From: Stutzerimonas nosocomialis
Lineage (GTDB): Bacteria > Pseudomonadota > Gammaproteobacteria > Pseudomonadales > Pseudomonadaceae
Reading direction: 5' to 3'
Assembly (NCBI RefSeq): GCF_005876855.1
Contig: NZ_QLAE01000036.1
Coordinates: 1-50,329, forward strand
DNA: 50,329 nt
Below the pieces are notes generated by a model, which saw only the letters and a list, made by a program, of their open reading frames with translations, did no database searches and was not told where the DNA came from. A program made the translations under genes and the position numbers. This document shows positions 33,986 through 41,700 of the stretch, in pieces; the first letter of the stretch is position 1; every line of letters begins with the position of its first letter.

Positions 33986-34037
33986 GTCGCGAATCGGGAG
34001 ACCGAATGCTCTAGAAATATGAGTGCGGAGCGTGGTA

Positions 34038-34053
34038 CTGTATATGCATACAG
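34038..34053. promoter_or_regulatory. LexA-binding SOS box
   Basis: CTGTATATGCATACAG fits the CTGT-N8-ACAG consensus exactly. It ends 18 bp before the umuD start, in the right place to repress the umuDC operon until DNA damage. Confidence 0.92.
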
Positions 34054-34071
34054 TTTGGCGAAGTGCCGTAT

Positions 34072-34506
34072 ATGCGTCTCCGTAGATGTACCGACGTCGA
34101 AACAAACATTCTGGTAAGTGTTCTCTCCGGAACGGTCCAGGGAGGCTTTCCAAGCCCTGCCGCGGACTACTACGAACCACCAATATCGCTCGACGTACTA
34201 CTGAACCTCAGAGCCCCTCATATCTGGTTGGCCGAAACCGAAGGCGACAGCATGTCCGGTATTGGCATCTACCACGGCACATTGCTCGTGATCGACCGGT
34301 CACTCGACGCAGAGGTGGGCGACATTGTCGTCGTTTATGTGAACAACCAGCCGATCGTGAAGCGTTTGGATCTGGTCAACGGCTGCAAGGTCTTGTCGTC
34401 AGAGAATCCGCTGTATCCCCCGATCACTGTCGGTGAGTTCGAAGAAGTCGACACCTTCGGCATCGTCATCTGGAGTTTCAACCGCCATGGGCGACGTAGC
34501 CGATAA
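34072..34506 (+). CDS. umuD: UmuD-like / RulA SOS mutagenesis protein
   Basis: 144 residues, S24 peptidase fold. ATG 34072 puts the catalytic dyad at Ser60 (GDSM) and Lys97 (IVKRL), the same numbers as E. coli UmuD, and the self-cleavage site at Gly24-Gly25 before FPSPAADY. RecA-stimulated cleavage yields UmuD', the polymerase V partner. Controlled by the SOS box just upstream. Overlaps umuC by 20 bp. The gene is intact although its partner is disrupted. Confidence 0.93.
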   Translation: MRLRRCTDVETNILVSVLSGTVQGGFPSPAADYYEPPISLDVLLNLRAPHIWLAETEGDSMSGIGIYHGTLLVIDRSLDAEVGDIVVVYVNNQPIVKRLDLVNGCKVLSSENPLYPPITVGEFEEVDTFGIVIWSFNRHGRRSR

Positions 34507-34668
34507 ACCCCGCCCCTCCTTCGCGCTAATCGATTGTAATAACTGCTTTGCATCGGTGGAGGTGCTTTTCCGGCCTGAGCTCCGGGGACGGCCTGTGGTC
34601 GTTTTGTCCAATAACGATGGCTGCATCATCGCCAGATCTCAGGAAGCCAAAGCGCTCGGCCTCAAGAT
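34487..34668 (+). pseudogene. umuC: umuC (rulB), 5' part, split by Tn5393
   Basis: Starts at ATG 34487, overlapping umuD. It encodes the first 60 residues of a Y-family polymerase, including FALIDCNNCFASVEV with the first catalytic Asp, and PVVVLSNNDGCIIARS. The transposon enters after AAGAT at 34664-34668; the frame then runs 11 more codons plus a partial one into the inverted repeat to a stop at 34703-34705. Removing the transposon and one AAGAT joins this to 40144-41254 and restores 430 codons. Confidence 0.95.
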
Positions 34669-34749
34669 GGGGTCGTTTGCGGGAGGGGGCGGAATCCTGC
34701 GCTAAGGCTTTGGCCAACGATATTCTCCGGTGAGATTGATGTGTTCCCA
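34669..34749 (+). repeat. Left 81-bp terminal inverted repeat of Tn5393
   Basis: Matches the reverse complement of 40058-40138 at 78 of 81 positions. The stop codon of tnpA (34702-34704 on the minus strand) lies inside it. Confidence 0.95.
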
Positions 34750-37590
34750 TCCAAGCGGCGAGACATGGGCCAGCATATCGGGCGATAGCAGCTTTCCGTC
34801 TCGTTTCTGGCTGGCGACGACTTCGCCGAGCTTCATGGTGTTCCAGAAGATAATGATCGCGGCCAGCAGGTTCATGCCGGCGATCCGGTAGTGCTGTCCT
34901 TCGGCGGACCGGTCGCGGATTTCTCCCCGGCGATGGAAGCTGATGGCCCGTTTCAGCGCATGATGCGCTTCACCCTTGTTGAGACCGATCTGGGTCCGGT
35001 GTTGGAGTTCGGCATCCAGAATCCAGTCGATCATGAACAGGGTTCGCTCGACGCGGCCGACTTCCCGCAGGGCCGTCGCGAGTTCGTTCTGCCGCGGATA
35101 GGAGGCGAGTTTCCGCAGGATCTGGCTCGGCGCGACGCTCCCGGCCGCGATGGTGGCGGCGATGCGCAGGATGTCGGGCCAGTTGCGCTCGATCATGGCC
35201 TGGTTGATCTTTCCGCCGATCAAGGCCCTCAAGTGCGCCGGCGCGGACGAAGGATTGAACGCGTAGAGGCGCTTGGACGGCAGATCCCGGATACGAGGGG
35301 CGAACCGATAGCCGAGAATGGCGCACGCGGCAAAGACGTGATCGGTGAAGCCGCCCGTGTCGGCGAACTGCTCGCGGATATGGCGGCCGGCATCGTTCAT
35401 AAGCAGTCCGTCGAGAATATAGGGTGCTTCGCTCGCCGTCGCGGGAATCACCTGGGTCGCGAACGGCGCATATTGATCCGAGACGTGGCTATAAGCCTTC
35501 AAGCCCGGTGTATTGCCATATTTCGCATTGACCAGGTTCATGGCCTCGCCTTGCTCGGTCGCCGCGAAGAATTGTCCATCGCTTGATGCGGAGATACCCG
35601 CGCCCCAGAATTGAGCCATAGGTAGTGCCGCCTGCGCCTCAACCACCATGGCCAGCGCCCGGTCGTAGGCTTCGCCCTCGACATGCCACCGTCCAATGCG
35701 GATCAACTCCCAGAAGGTGTGGGTATTGGTGGCGTCCGCCATCTTGCGCAAGCCGAGATTGATCCCTTCCGCAAGGATGACGTTCATTAGCCCGATCCGG
35801 TCCGCGCAGGGCGCTCCCGTGCGCAGGTGGGTGAATGCTTCACAAAAGCCGGTCGCGGCATCCACTTCCAATAAGAGATCGGTGATACGTGTCGGCGGAA
35901 TCGCCTTGTAGAGATCGAGAACCATATCTTCGGCGCCGGGCGGCGCGGCAGCTTCGAGCTTCTCGATATGCAGGATCCCGTTTTCGATGGACCCGCCAGG
36001 GATCGTGCCGGCGCGAGCAGCGCGGCCAAGCTCGCGCAACCTGATATCAAGGCGAGCTTGCCTGTCTGCCAGCCATTCCTCCGGCCGCAATGGCACGGCG
36101 AGGCGGCCGCTTTCCGCCACGGCCTGAGCAGGTACGAGTGCGTGCTTCAGATCACCGTAGCGCCGGGACCTCGCCAGCCAGACATCTCCGGAGCGGAACG
36201 CATCGCGCAGATGGAACAACACCGCGATCTCCCAGAGGCGGGTATCGCCGGCCGCCTGACCACGAAGATGACGATGCCATTTCGAGCTCGGCCGCAGAAA
36301 GGCGGTATGCGGAGCATTGTTCAAACCGGTGCGCAGGGCTGTCACCGCTTCCAGAAGCTGCTGCGCGACAGGGGCAGCCCGAAGATCGAGCAGGCGCAAC
36401 ATGCGAGGAGCATACCGGCGGAAACGGTGATAGCCATCGAGTACATGATTGAGCGGATCGTCCGCCATGGTGGCCGTCAGTCTGGTTGCTATCGCGACAA
36501 GGGTTTTGAAGCCGTCCCAGCCTGATCCGCTCGCGATAACGTCGCCCAATGGCTGGCCATCATCCTGGGCATCGACCAAGGCTCCGCCGATTTCAGCGAA
36601 GGATTTCAGGGTGTCGCGCACCGCGTTCGCTTCGTTGGTGATCTTGGCCTGGCAAATCCTTTCCGACGCCCGGTAGAGCCTGCCCACGATCCGGTCGTGG
36701 GTTTCGACCATGGCATCGGCAAGCATCGCCTGCCACTCCGATGCGCAGACGGCCAGAATTGCAAGCCGCCTGTCCTCCGGGAGATCGCGCATACCATCGG
36801 CATAATACCGCTCGCCCTGCCTGCGCAGACGTGTCACCCTATGGGCAGGAACACCGGCCAGCAGATCCTCGGGAAGATCGACACGTTGCAGATATTCCAA
36901 CCTGTCGAGCAGCCGGTTGGCCGACGAAGAGTTCGAGCCTGGCTCGAACTGACGCAGCCACACGAAGCGGGTCACCCGATCGTCGGCCGTTTCCTCAAGC
37001 AATGCCAGTAACTGTTCCCGGATCGGTATGGGCAAGCGACCGGCAATCCGCGTCTCGATTTGCCGCTCGGCATCGACCAGAGCCGTGGCGCAAAGCCGCT
37101 CGATCGTGGATGTCGCGGGAAGAACCGTGCGGGTGCGTCGGCACTCGGTCACGAAGCTACGGGCAATGTCCTCGTTCGACACCGCCAGTTCGGCTTCCCG
37201 GAACAGCCAGTCCTTCAGCTCGCGTGCTCCACGTCCGGAGAAGGTGCGGAACCCATAGAGCGCCCGCAACTCGGCAAGATGCTCGTGCCGCGTCTCCTCG
37301 CGGGAGGCATAATCAACGAGATCATCGGCGCCAAGGCCGAGTTGCGCTCCGATGAACTCGACCACCTCGGCCGGGATCAGTTCGCCCGGAGCCAGCACCC
37401 GGCCGGGATAGCGCAGGACGCATAATTGCAGGGCGAAGCCGAACCTGTTGTGAGCGCGCCGACGTTGCCTGATGTGGCCGAGATCTTCATCGCTCAGCGT
37501 ATAATGCTTCAGCAAATCCGCCTGCGAGGTCGGCAGGCGCAACAGCGCGTCCTTCTGCCGATCGGTTAGAGTGACGCGACGCGGCATCAA
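34702..37590 (-). CDS. tnpA: Tn3-family transposase TnpA
   Basis: 962 residues, usual length for the family. N-terminal DUF4158-type region (DRQKDALLRLPTSQADLLKHY split over the first 35 residues), and the DDE catalytic domain in the C-terminal third (SDGQFFAATEQGE, GGFTDHVFAACAILGYRFAPRIRDL). It makes cointegrates between the transposon ends. Divergent from tnpR across the res region, and its stop lies within the terminal repeat. Confidence 0.95.
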   Translation of the reverse strand: MMPRRVTLTDRQKDALLRLPTSQADLLKHYTLSDEDLGHIRQRRRAHNRFGFALQLCVLRYPGRVLAPGELIPAEVVEFIGAQLGLGADDLVDYASREETRHEHLAELRALYGFRTFSGRGARELKDWLFREAELAVSNEDIARSFVTECRRTRTVLPATSTIERLCATALVDAERQIETRIAGRLPIPIREQLLALLEETADDRVTRFVWLRQFEPGSNSSSANRLLDRLEYLQRVDLPEDLLAGVPAHRVTRLRRQGERYYADGMRDLPEDRRLAILAVCASEWQAMLADAMVETHDRIVGRLYRASERICQAKITNEANAVRDTLKSFAEIGGALVDAQDDGQPLGDVIASGSGWDGFKTLVAIATRLTATMADDPLNHVLDGYHRFRRYAPRMLRLLDLRAAPVAQQLLEAVTALRTGLNNAPHTAFLRPSSKWHRHLRGQAAGDTRLWEIAVLFHLRDAFRSGDVWLARSRRYGDLKHALVPAQAVAESGRLAVPLRPEEWLADRQARLDIRLRELGRAARAGTIPGGSIENGILHIEKLEAAAPPGAEDMVLDLYKAIPPTRITDLLLEVDAATGFCEAFTHLRTGAPCADRIGLMNVILAEGINLGLRKMADATNTHTFWELIRIGRWHVEGEAYDRALAMVVEAQAALPMAQFWGAGISASSDGQFFAATEQGEAMNLVNAKYGNTPGLKAYSHVSDQYAPFATQVIPATASEAPYILDGLLMNDAGRHIREQFADTGGFTDHVFAACAILGYRFAPRIRDLPSKRLYAFNPSSAPAHLRALIGGKINQAMIERNWPDILRIAATIAAGSVAPSQILRKLASYPRQNELATALREVGRVERTLFMIDWILDAELQHRTQIGLNKGEAHHALKRAISFHRRGEIRDRSAEGQHYRIAGMNLLAAIIIFWNTMKLGEVVASQKRDGKLLSPDMLAHVSPLGWEHINLTGEYRWPKP

Positions 37591-37712
37591 TGTTCCTTTT
37601 TCAAAATCCGATGGTGTTCAAGACGCTTTGTTTATGAAGCTGGTTGAGATACATTTCCAGCGAACAAATCATTCGTGGCCAACGCGCCGCCTCAAACCAA
37701 CGTTTGTGATAC
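37591..37712. other. res site and divergent promoters of the transposon
   Basis: The 122-bp AT-richer gap between divergent tnpA and tnpR. By homology of layout this holds the resolvase binding sites and both promoters, which TnpR represses. I did not map subsites. Confidence 0.7.
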
Positions 37713-38327
37713 ATGCTGATCGGATATGCCCGCGTCTCCAAAGCCGATGGCTCGCAGTCTCTCGACCTGCAGCACGACGCCTTGCGCGCCGCAGGTGTCG
37801 AACGGGACAATATCTATGATGATCTTGCTTCCGGCGGTCGTGATGATCGCCCTGGTTTGACCGCTTGCCTCAAGTCATTGCGTGACGGCGATGTGCTGGT
37901 GGTCTGGAAGCTCGATCGCCTCGGACGATCGCTTGCCCATCTGGTCAACACGGTGAAGGAGCTGTCAGACCGCAAGATCGGCCTGCGGGTTCTGACTGAA
38001 AAGGGCGCTCAGATCGACACCACGACTGCGTCCGGTCGCATGGTGTTCGGAATCTTCGCCACCTTGGCTGAGTTCGAGCGGGATCTGATCCGAGAGCGCA
38101 CCATGGCGGGTCTCGCCTCCGCGAGAGCGCGCGGTCGCAAGGGCGGACGAAAATTCGCGCTCACCAAAGCTCAGGTGCGTCTCGCGCAAGCCGCCATGGC
38201 CCAGCGCGATACTTCAGTTTCCGATCTCTGCAAGGAACTTGGCATCGAGCGCGTCACTCTCTACCGGTACGTCGGCCCCAAAGGCGAGCTCAGAGACCAT
38301 GGAAAGCATGTTCTTGGCCTTGCATAG
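37713..38327 (+). CDS. tnpR: Serine resolvase TnpR
   Basis: 204 residues. The N-terminal catalytic domain begins MLIGYARVSKADGSQSLDLQ with the nucleophile Ser near residue 9, and has KLDRLGRSL and FATLAEFERDLIRERT. The C-terminal helix-turn-helix is in SVSDLCKELGIERVTLYRYV. It resolves cointegrates at res and represses both transposon genes. Confidence 0.96.
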   Translation: MLIGYARVSKADGSQSLDLQHDALRAAGVERDNIYDDLASGGRDDRPGLTACLKSLRDGDVLVVWKLDRLGRSLAHLVNTVKELSDRKIGLRVLTEKGAQIDTTTASGRMVFGIFATLAEFERDLIRERTMAGLASARARGRKGGRKFALTKAQVRLAQAAMAQRDTSVSDLCKELGIERVTLYRYVGPKGELRDHGKHVLGLA

Positions 38328-38392
38328 CAACTCTTTTCTTTTCGCAGGTTGAGCCACCTCCGCGCCTCATCAGCAAACTGAAGGAACCTCCA

Positions 38393-39196
38393 TTGAATCG
38401 GACTTATATTTTTTTGGGTGAATCGCATTCTGACTGGTTGCCTGTCAGAGGCGGAGAATCCGGTGATTTTGTTTTTCGACGTGGTGACGGGCATGCCTTC
38501 GCGAAAATCGCACCTGCTTCCCGTCGCGGTGAGCTCGCTGGAGAGCGTGACCGCCTCATTTGGCTCAAAGGTCGAGGTGTGGCTTGCCCCGAGGTAATCA
38601 ACTGGCAGGAGGAACAGGAGGGCGCATGCCTAGTGATAACGGCAATTCCGGGAGTACCGGCGGCGGATCTGTCTGGAGCAGATTTGCTCAAAGCGTGGCC
38701 GTCAATGGGGCAGCAACTTGGGGCTGTTCACAGCCTATCGGTTGATCAATGTCCGTTTGAGCGCAGGCTGTCGCGAATGATCGGACGCGCCGTTGATGTG
38801 GTGTCCCGCAATGCCGTCAATCCCGACTTCTTACCTGACGAGGACAAGAGTACGCCGCAGCTCGATCTTTTGGCTCGTGTCGAACGAGAGCTACCGGTGC
38901 GGCTCGACCAAGAGCGCACCGATATGGTTGTTTGCCATGGTGATCCCTGCATGCCGAACTTCATGGTAGACCCTAGAACTCTTCAATGTACGGGTCTGAT
39001 CGACCTTGGGCGGCTCGGAACAGCAGATCGCTATGCCGATTTGGCACTCATGATTGCTAACGCCGAAGCGAACTGGGCAGCGCCAGATGAAGCAGAGCGC
39101 GCCTTCGCTGTCCTATTCAATGTATTGGGGATCGAAGCCCCCGACCGCGAACGCCTTGCCTTCTATCTGCGATTGGACCCTCTTACTTGGGGTTGA
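38393..39196 (+). CDS. strA: Streptomycin 3''-phosphotransferase APH(3'')-Ib
   Basis: 267 residues, identical in length to StrA, starting at TTG 38393 with AAGGA upstream. Kinase motifs: VVCHGDPCMPNFMVDP (catalytic loop, His-Gly-Asp) and GLIDLGRLGTADRYADLAL (Mg-binding Asp). It inactivates streptomycin by phosphorylating the 3'' hydroxyl in the cytoplasm. The stop overlaps the strB start (TGATG). Confidence 0.97.
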   Translation: MNRTYIFLGESHSDWLPVRGGESGDFVFRRGDGHAFAKIAPASRRGELAGERDRLIWLKGRGVACPEVINWQEEQEGACLVITAIPGVPAADLSGADLLKAWPSMGQQLGAVHSLSVDQCPFERRLSRMIGRAVDVVSRNAVNPDFLPDEDKSTPQLDLLARVERELPVRLDQERTDMVVCHGDPCMPNFMVDPRTLQCTGLIDLGRLGTADRYADLALMIANAEANWAAPDEAERAFAVLFNVLGIEAPDRERLAFYLRLDPLTWG

Positions 39197-40032
39197 TGTT
39201 CATGCCGCCTGTTTTTCCTGCTCATTGGCACGTTTCCCAACCTGTTCTCATTGCGGACACCTTTTCCAGCCTCGTTTGGAAAGTTTTTTTGCCAGACGGG
39301 ACTCCTGCAATCGTCAAAGGATTGAAACCTATAGAAGACATTGCTGATGAACTGCGCGGGGCCGACTATCTGGTATGGCGCAGTGGGAGGGGAGCAGTCC
39401 GGTTGCTCGGTCGTGAGAACAATCTGATGTTGCTCGAATATGCCGGGGAGCGAATGCTCTCTCACATCGTTGCCGAGCACGGCGACTACCAGGCGACCGA
39501 AATTGCAGCGGAACTGATGGCGAAGCTGTATGCCGCATCTGAGGAACCCCTGCCTTCTGCTCTTCTCCCGATCCGGGAGCGCTTTGCAGCTTTGTTTCAG
39601 CGGGCGCGTGACGATCAAAACGCAGGTCGTCAAACTGACTACGTCCACGCGGCGATTATAGCCGATCAAATGATGAGCAATGCCTCGGAACTGCGTGGGC
39701 TACATGGCGATCTGCATCATGAAAATATCATGTTCTCCAGTCGCGGCTGGCTGGTGATAGATCCAGTCGGTCTGGTCGGTGAAGTGGGCTTTGGCGCCGC
39801 CAATATGTTCTACGATCCGGCTGACAGAGACGACCTTTGTCTCGATCCTAGACGCATTGCACAGATGGCGGACGCATTCTCTCGTGCGCTGGACGTCGAT
39901 CCGCGTCGGCTGCTCGACCAGGCGTACGCTTACGGGTGTCTTTCCGCGGCTTGGAACGCGGATGGAGAAGAGGAGCAACGCGATCTAGCTATCGCGGCCG
40001 CAATCAAGCACGTGCGACAGACGTCATACTAG
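39196..40032 (+). CDS. strB: Streptomycin 6-phosphotransferase APH(6)-Id
   Basis: 278 residues, beginning MFMPPVFPAHWHV. Catalytic loop LHGDLHHENIMF and Mg-binding VIDPVGLVGE. It phosphorylates streptomycin at the 6-hydroxyl; strA and strB together give high resistance. Translationally coupled to strA. An in-frame TTG at 39187 is not the start. Confidence 0.97.
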   Translation: MFMPPVFPAHWHVSQPVLIADTFSSLVWKVFLPDGTPAIVKGLKPIEDIADELRGADYLVWRSGRGAVRLLGRENNLMLLEYAGERMLSHIVAEHGDYQATEIAAELMAKLYAASEEPLPSALLPIRERFAALFQRARDDQNAGRQTDYVHAAIIADQMMSNASELRGLHGDLHHENIMFSSRGWLVIDPVGLVGEVGFGAANMFYDPADRDDLCLDPRRIAQMADAFSRALDVDPRRLLDQAYAYGCLSAAWNADGEEEQRDLAIAAAIKHVRQTSY

Positions 40033-40057
40033 ATATCAAGCGACTTCTCCTATCCCC

Positions 40058-40138
40058 TGGGAACACATCAATCTTACCGGAGAATATCGTTGGCCAAAGC
40101 CTTAGCGTAGGATTTCGCCCCCTCCCGCAAACGACCCC
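40058..40138 (-). repeat. Right 81-bp terminal inverted repeat of Tn5393
   Basis: Ends ...CGACCCC at 40138, directly followed by the AAGAT duplication (40139-40143). Pairs with 34669-34749. Confidence 0.95.
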
Positions 40139-41254
40139 AAGATGGGTGATCCCTACTTTAAGGTGCGTGCCCTCCTCGAGGAACACGGGGTTGTCTCGTT
40201 CTCCAGTAACTACACGCTTTATGGCGAAGTTACGGCACGCGTCCAGGACACCATTGCCGGCATGGTTCCTTCGGTAGAGAAGTACAGTATCGACGAGTCC
40301 TTCGCTGACCTAACCGGCCTACCAGAACCGCTGGCTGAGCATTGCCGTTGCATTCAGTCGCGAGTCCTCAAATGGACTGGCATGAGGGTCGGTATAGGCA
40401 TAGGGCACACGAAAACACTGGCCAAAGCCGCGCAACACGCCAGTAAGGTGTGGCGTGAAAAGACCGGAGGTGTGGTGGATTTGCGGTCGCCGCAGGCAGT
40501 CGAGTGGCTGCTGAAGCGCATGCCTGTTGATGAGGTTTGGGGCGTCGGTCGGCGGATCAAGACGCGGCTTGAAGCCGAGGGGGTTGATAACGCTTGGCAA
40601 CTGTCCCAGCTAGATCCAGCTGGGGTTAAACGTCGGTATAGCGTTGTGCTTGAGCGCACCGTGCGAGAGTTGCGTGGCGAAAGCTGTTTGGACCTCGAAG
40701 AAACTGAGCCAGACAAGCAATCCATTTGCTGCAGCAGGATGTTTGGAGAGCGAATCACGACACTTGCGGCCCTCAAAACTGCGGTGGCCACCTATGTCGA
40801 TCGGGCTGCCGGCAAGCTGAGAAAGCAGTCCTCGTTGGCAGGCTATATCCAGGTAGGAATCCAAACAAGCTTTCACGGGGAAGGGGCTAAATATGCCCGC
40901 TCGATCGTCTGCGCCCTGCCCTACCCTACCGACGACGTGAGGGTCCTCACCACATCTGCTCTGCGGGGCCTGGAGCAGATTTTCCGGGTGGGCTTCAAGT
41001 ACAGCAAGGCGGAGGTCCTGCTTATGGATCTGCGAAAGCGCGGAGAATTTACGGCTGATCTGTTTAGCCCAGCGCAACCGCCGGCTGCAGATTCAGTCAT
41101 GGTTGTGCTGGACCAGATCAATGCAAGATGGGGACGAGGCACGCTGAGGTCTGCGGCAGTAGCTGCTGACCCTCGGTGGGCGATGCGGCGCAATTTGCTC
41201 AGCCCGAGCTACCTGACGGACATCGATCAGCTGTGGAAGGTAAAAGCGATTTGA
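40139..41254 (+). pseudogene. umuC: umuC (rulB), 3' part after the Tn5393 insertion
   Basis: Continues umuC at GDPYFKV directly after the duplicated AAGAT. It contains the second catalytic motif KYSIDESFADLTG, the HhH region VWGVGRRIKTRLEAEGV, the little-finger domain, and a C-terminal DUF4113-type segment ending LSPSYLTDIDQLWKVKAI. An ATG recreated at 40142 could give a 370-residue fragment, but it lacks the first catalytic Asp and most of the fingers, so polymerase activity should be lost. Confidence 0.94.
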
Positions 41255-41270
41255 CGGCAGGGGAAACTAA

Positions 41271-41288
41271 GGTTAACTTTGGTTAACC
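41271..41288. promoter_or_regulatory. Paired GGTTAAC repeats, candidate operator
   Basis: GGTTAAC-TTT-GGTTAACC lies 21 bp before the ribbon-helix-helix gene. GTTAAC is itself palindromic, so the pair is both a direct and an inverted repeat, as in many operators of such proteins. A weak TTGACG -35 (41251-41256) would place the -10 within it. Confidence 0.5.
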
Positions 41289-41309
41289 ATATACACCCAA
41301 GGAGTGACC

Positions 41310-41504
41310 ATGGGTAGTGATGAGCCCTTGCGGACCATTGGGGTGAAGCTCCCCCAGTCAAAGAAGGAACGTTTCGAGGAAATCCTGCAGAAGCGTGGGA
41401 CAAACTCGTCCGTTTTCCTGCGGCAGGCCATCTATGACTTCTTGGACCGAGTAGACAACAACGAAGAGGATCAGCTATCGCTGCATCTCGACGGAAAAAA
41501 ATAG
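41310..41504 (+). CDS. Ribbon-helix-helix protein upstream of repA, possible copy-control repressor
   Basis: 64 residues. LRTIGVKLPQSKKERFEEILQKRGTNSSVFLRQAIYDFL (split 8-47) shows the beta strand and two helices of a CopG/MetJ-type DNA-binding dimer. AAGGAG sits 5 nt before ATG 41310. The stop is 107 bp before the leader peptide of repA. Small repressors of this kind just upstream of rep genes often limit rep transcription; that role is inference. May autoregulate through the GGTTAAC repeats. Confidence 0.7.
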   Translation: MGSDEPLRTIGVKLPQSKKERFEEILQKRGTNSSVFLRQAIYDFLDRVDNNEEDQLSLHLDGKK

Positions 41505-41513
41505 AATCCTGAA

Positions 41514-41604
41514 AACCAAGAAGCCCCGGTCTGCAAACCGGGGCTTCTTGGAGGAAAAGTGAAGGGTCAGTTCTTGGCGGAGCGGAACCCTTCAACCACT
41601 TGGT
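41514..41604 (-). ncRNA. Putative antisense (countertranscript) RNA controlling repA
   Basis: Minus-strand promoter: -10 CATAAT (plus-strand 41611-41616) and -35-like TTGCAC 17 bp further upstream. The RNA would start near 41604 and end after the perfect 15-bp stem CCAAGAAGCCCCGGT (41516-41530 with 41537-41551), followed by TTTTC. At about 90 nt it matches CopA/RNAI RNAs of IncFII/IncI replicons. It is complementary to the repA leader hairpin whose loop contains TTGGCGG, the conserved kissing motif. Predicted from sequence only. Confidence 0.6.
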
Positions 41605-41686
41605 GAGCAGATTATGGCTTTCACTGTGAGTTCGTGCAACCTAAAAAATGCACGTTCATCGCAAGCTCACCGCCTCCGTGGCGGTG
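41561..41686 (+). promoter_or_regulatory. repA leader hairpins with potential activator pseudoknot
   Basis: Hairpin 1: GAAGGGT/ACCCTTC (41561-41567 with 41587-41593), loop containing TTGGCGG. Hairpin 2: CACCGCC/GGCGGTG (41668-41674 with 41680-41686), 4 bp before the repA ATG, sequestering its GGTGGG ribosome-binding site. Loop GGCGG (41577-41581) can pair with CCGCC (41670-41674), the pseudoknot that activates rep translation in IncI/IncB-type plasmids. Confidence 0.55.
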
Positions 41687-41700
41687 GGTTATGCATGTAG
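41614..41700 (+). CDS. repA leader peptide (RepY/Tap-like)
   Basis: 28 codons starting MAFTVSSCNLKNARSS, with GGTGAG 6 nt before the ATG. It ends at TAG 41698-41700, five bases past the repA ATG at 41691-41693. In IncFII and IncI plasmids a leader peptide ending over the rep start opens the inhibitory hairpin and couples translation. The predicted antisense RNA begins just before its start codon and would cover its ribosome-binding site. Confidence 0.55.
   Translation: MAFTVSSCNLKNARSSQAHRLRGGGLCM

Larger units (their letters stand above)
34669..40138. mobile_element. Tn5393-type Tn3-family transposon, 5470 bp, carrying strA-strB
   Basis: Bounded by 81-bp inverted repeats starting GGGGTCGTTTGCGGG with three mismatches between ends, and by a perfect 5-bp duplication AAGAT (34664-34668 and 40139-40143). 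Contents: divergent tnpA and tnpR with a res region, then strA and strB. There is no IS1133 in the tnpR-strA region, so it resembles the IS-free form known as Tn5393c. Ends, duplication and genes are all intact, so it should be able to move. Confidence 0.97.

Noticed and set aside
34433-34705. A 90-codon frame starting upstream of umuC as a separate small gene
   Set aside because: It is the 5' part of umuC read into the transposon end; the true start is ATG 34487.
34891-36525. Plus-strand open frames inside the transposase region
   Set aside because: Antisense to tnpA, which is a complete recognised Tn3-family gene.
36090-37425. Overlapping plus-strand frames in the 5' half of tnpA
   Set aside because: Antisense frames of a high-GC gene without supporting start signals.
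41516-41551. Plus-strand terminator after the ribbon-helix-helix gene
   Set aside because: The perfect stem is followed by GAGGAAAAG on the plus strand, not a T-tract; the TTTTC is on the minus strand, which fits the end of an antisense RNA.
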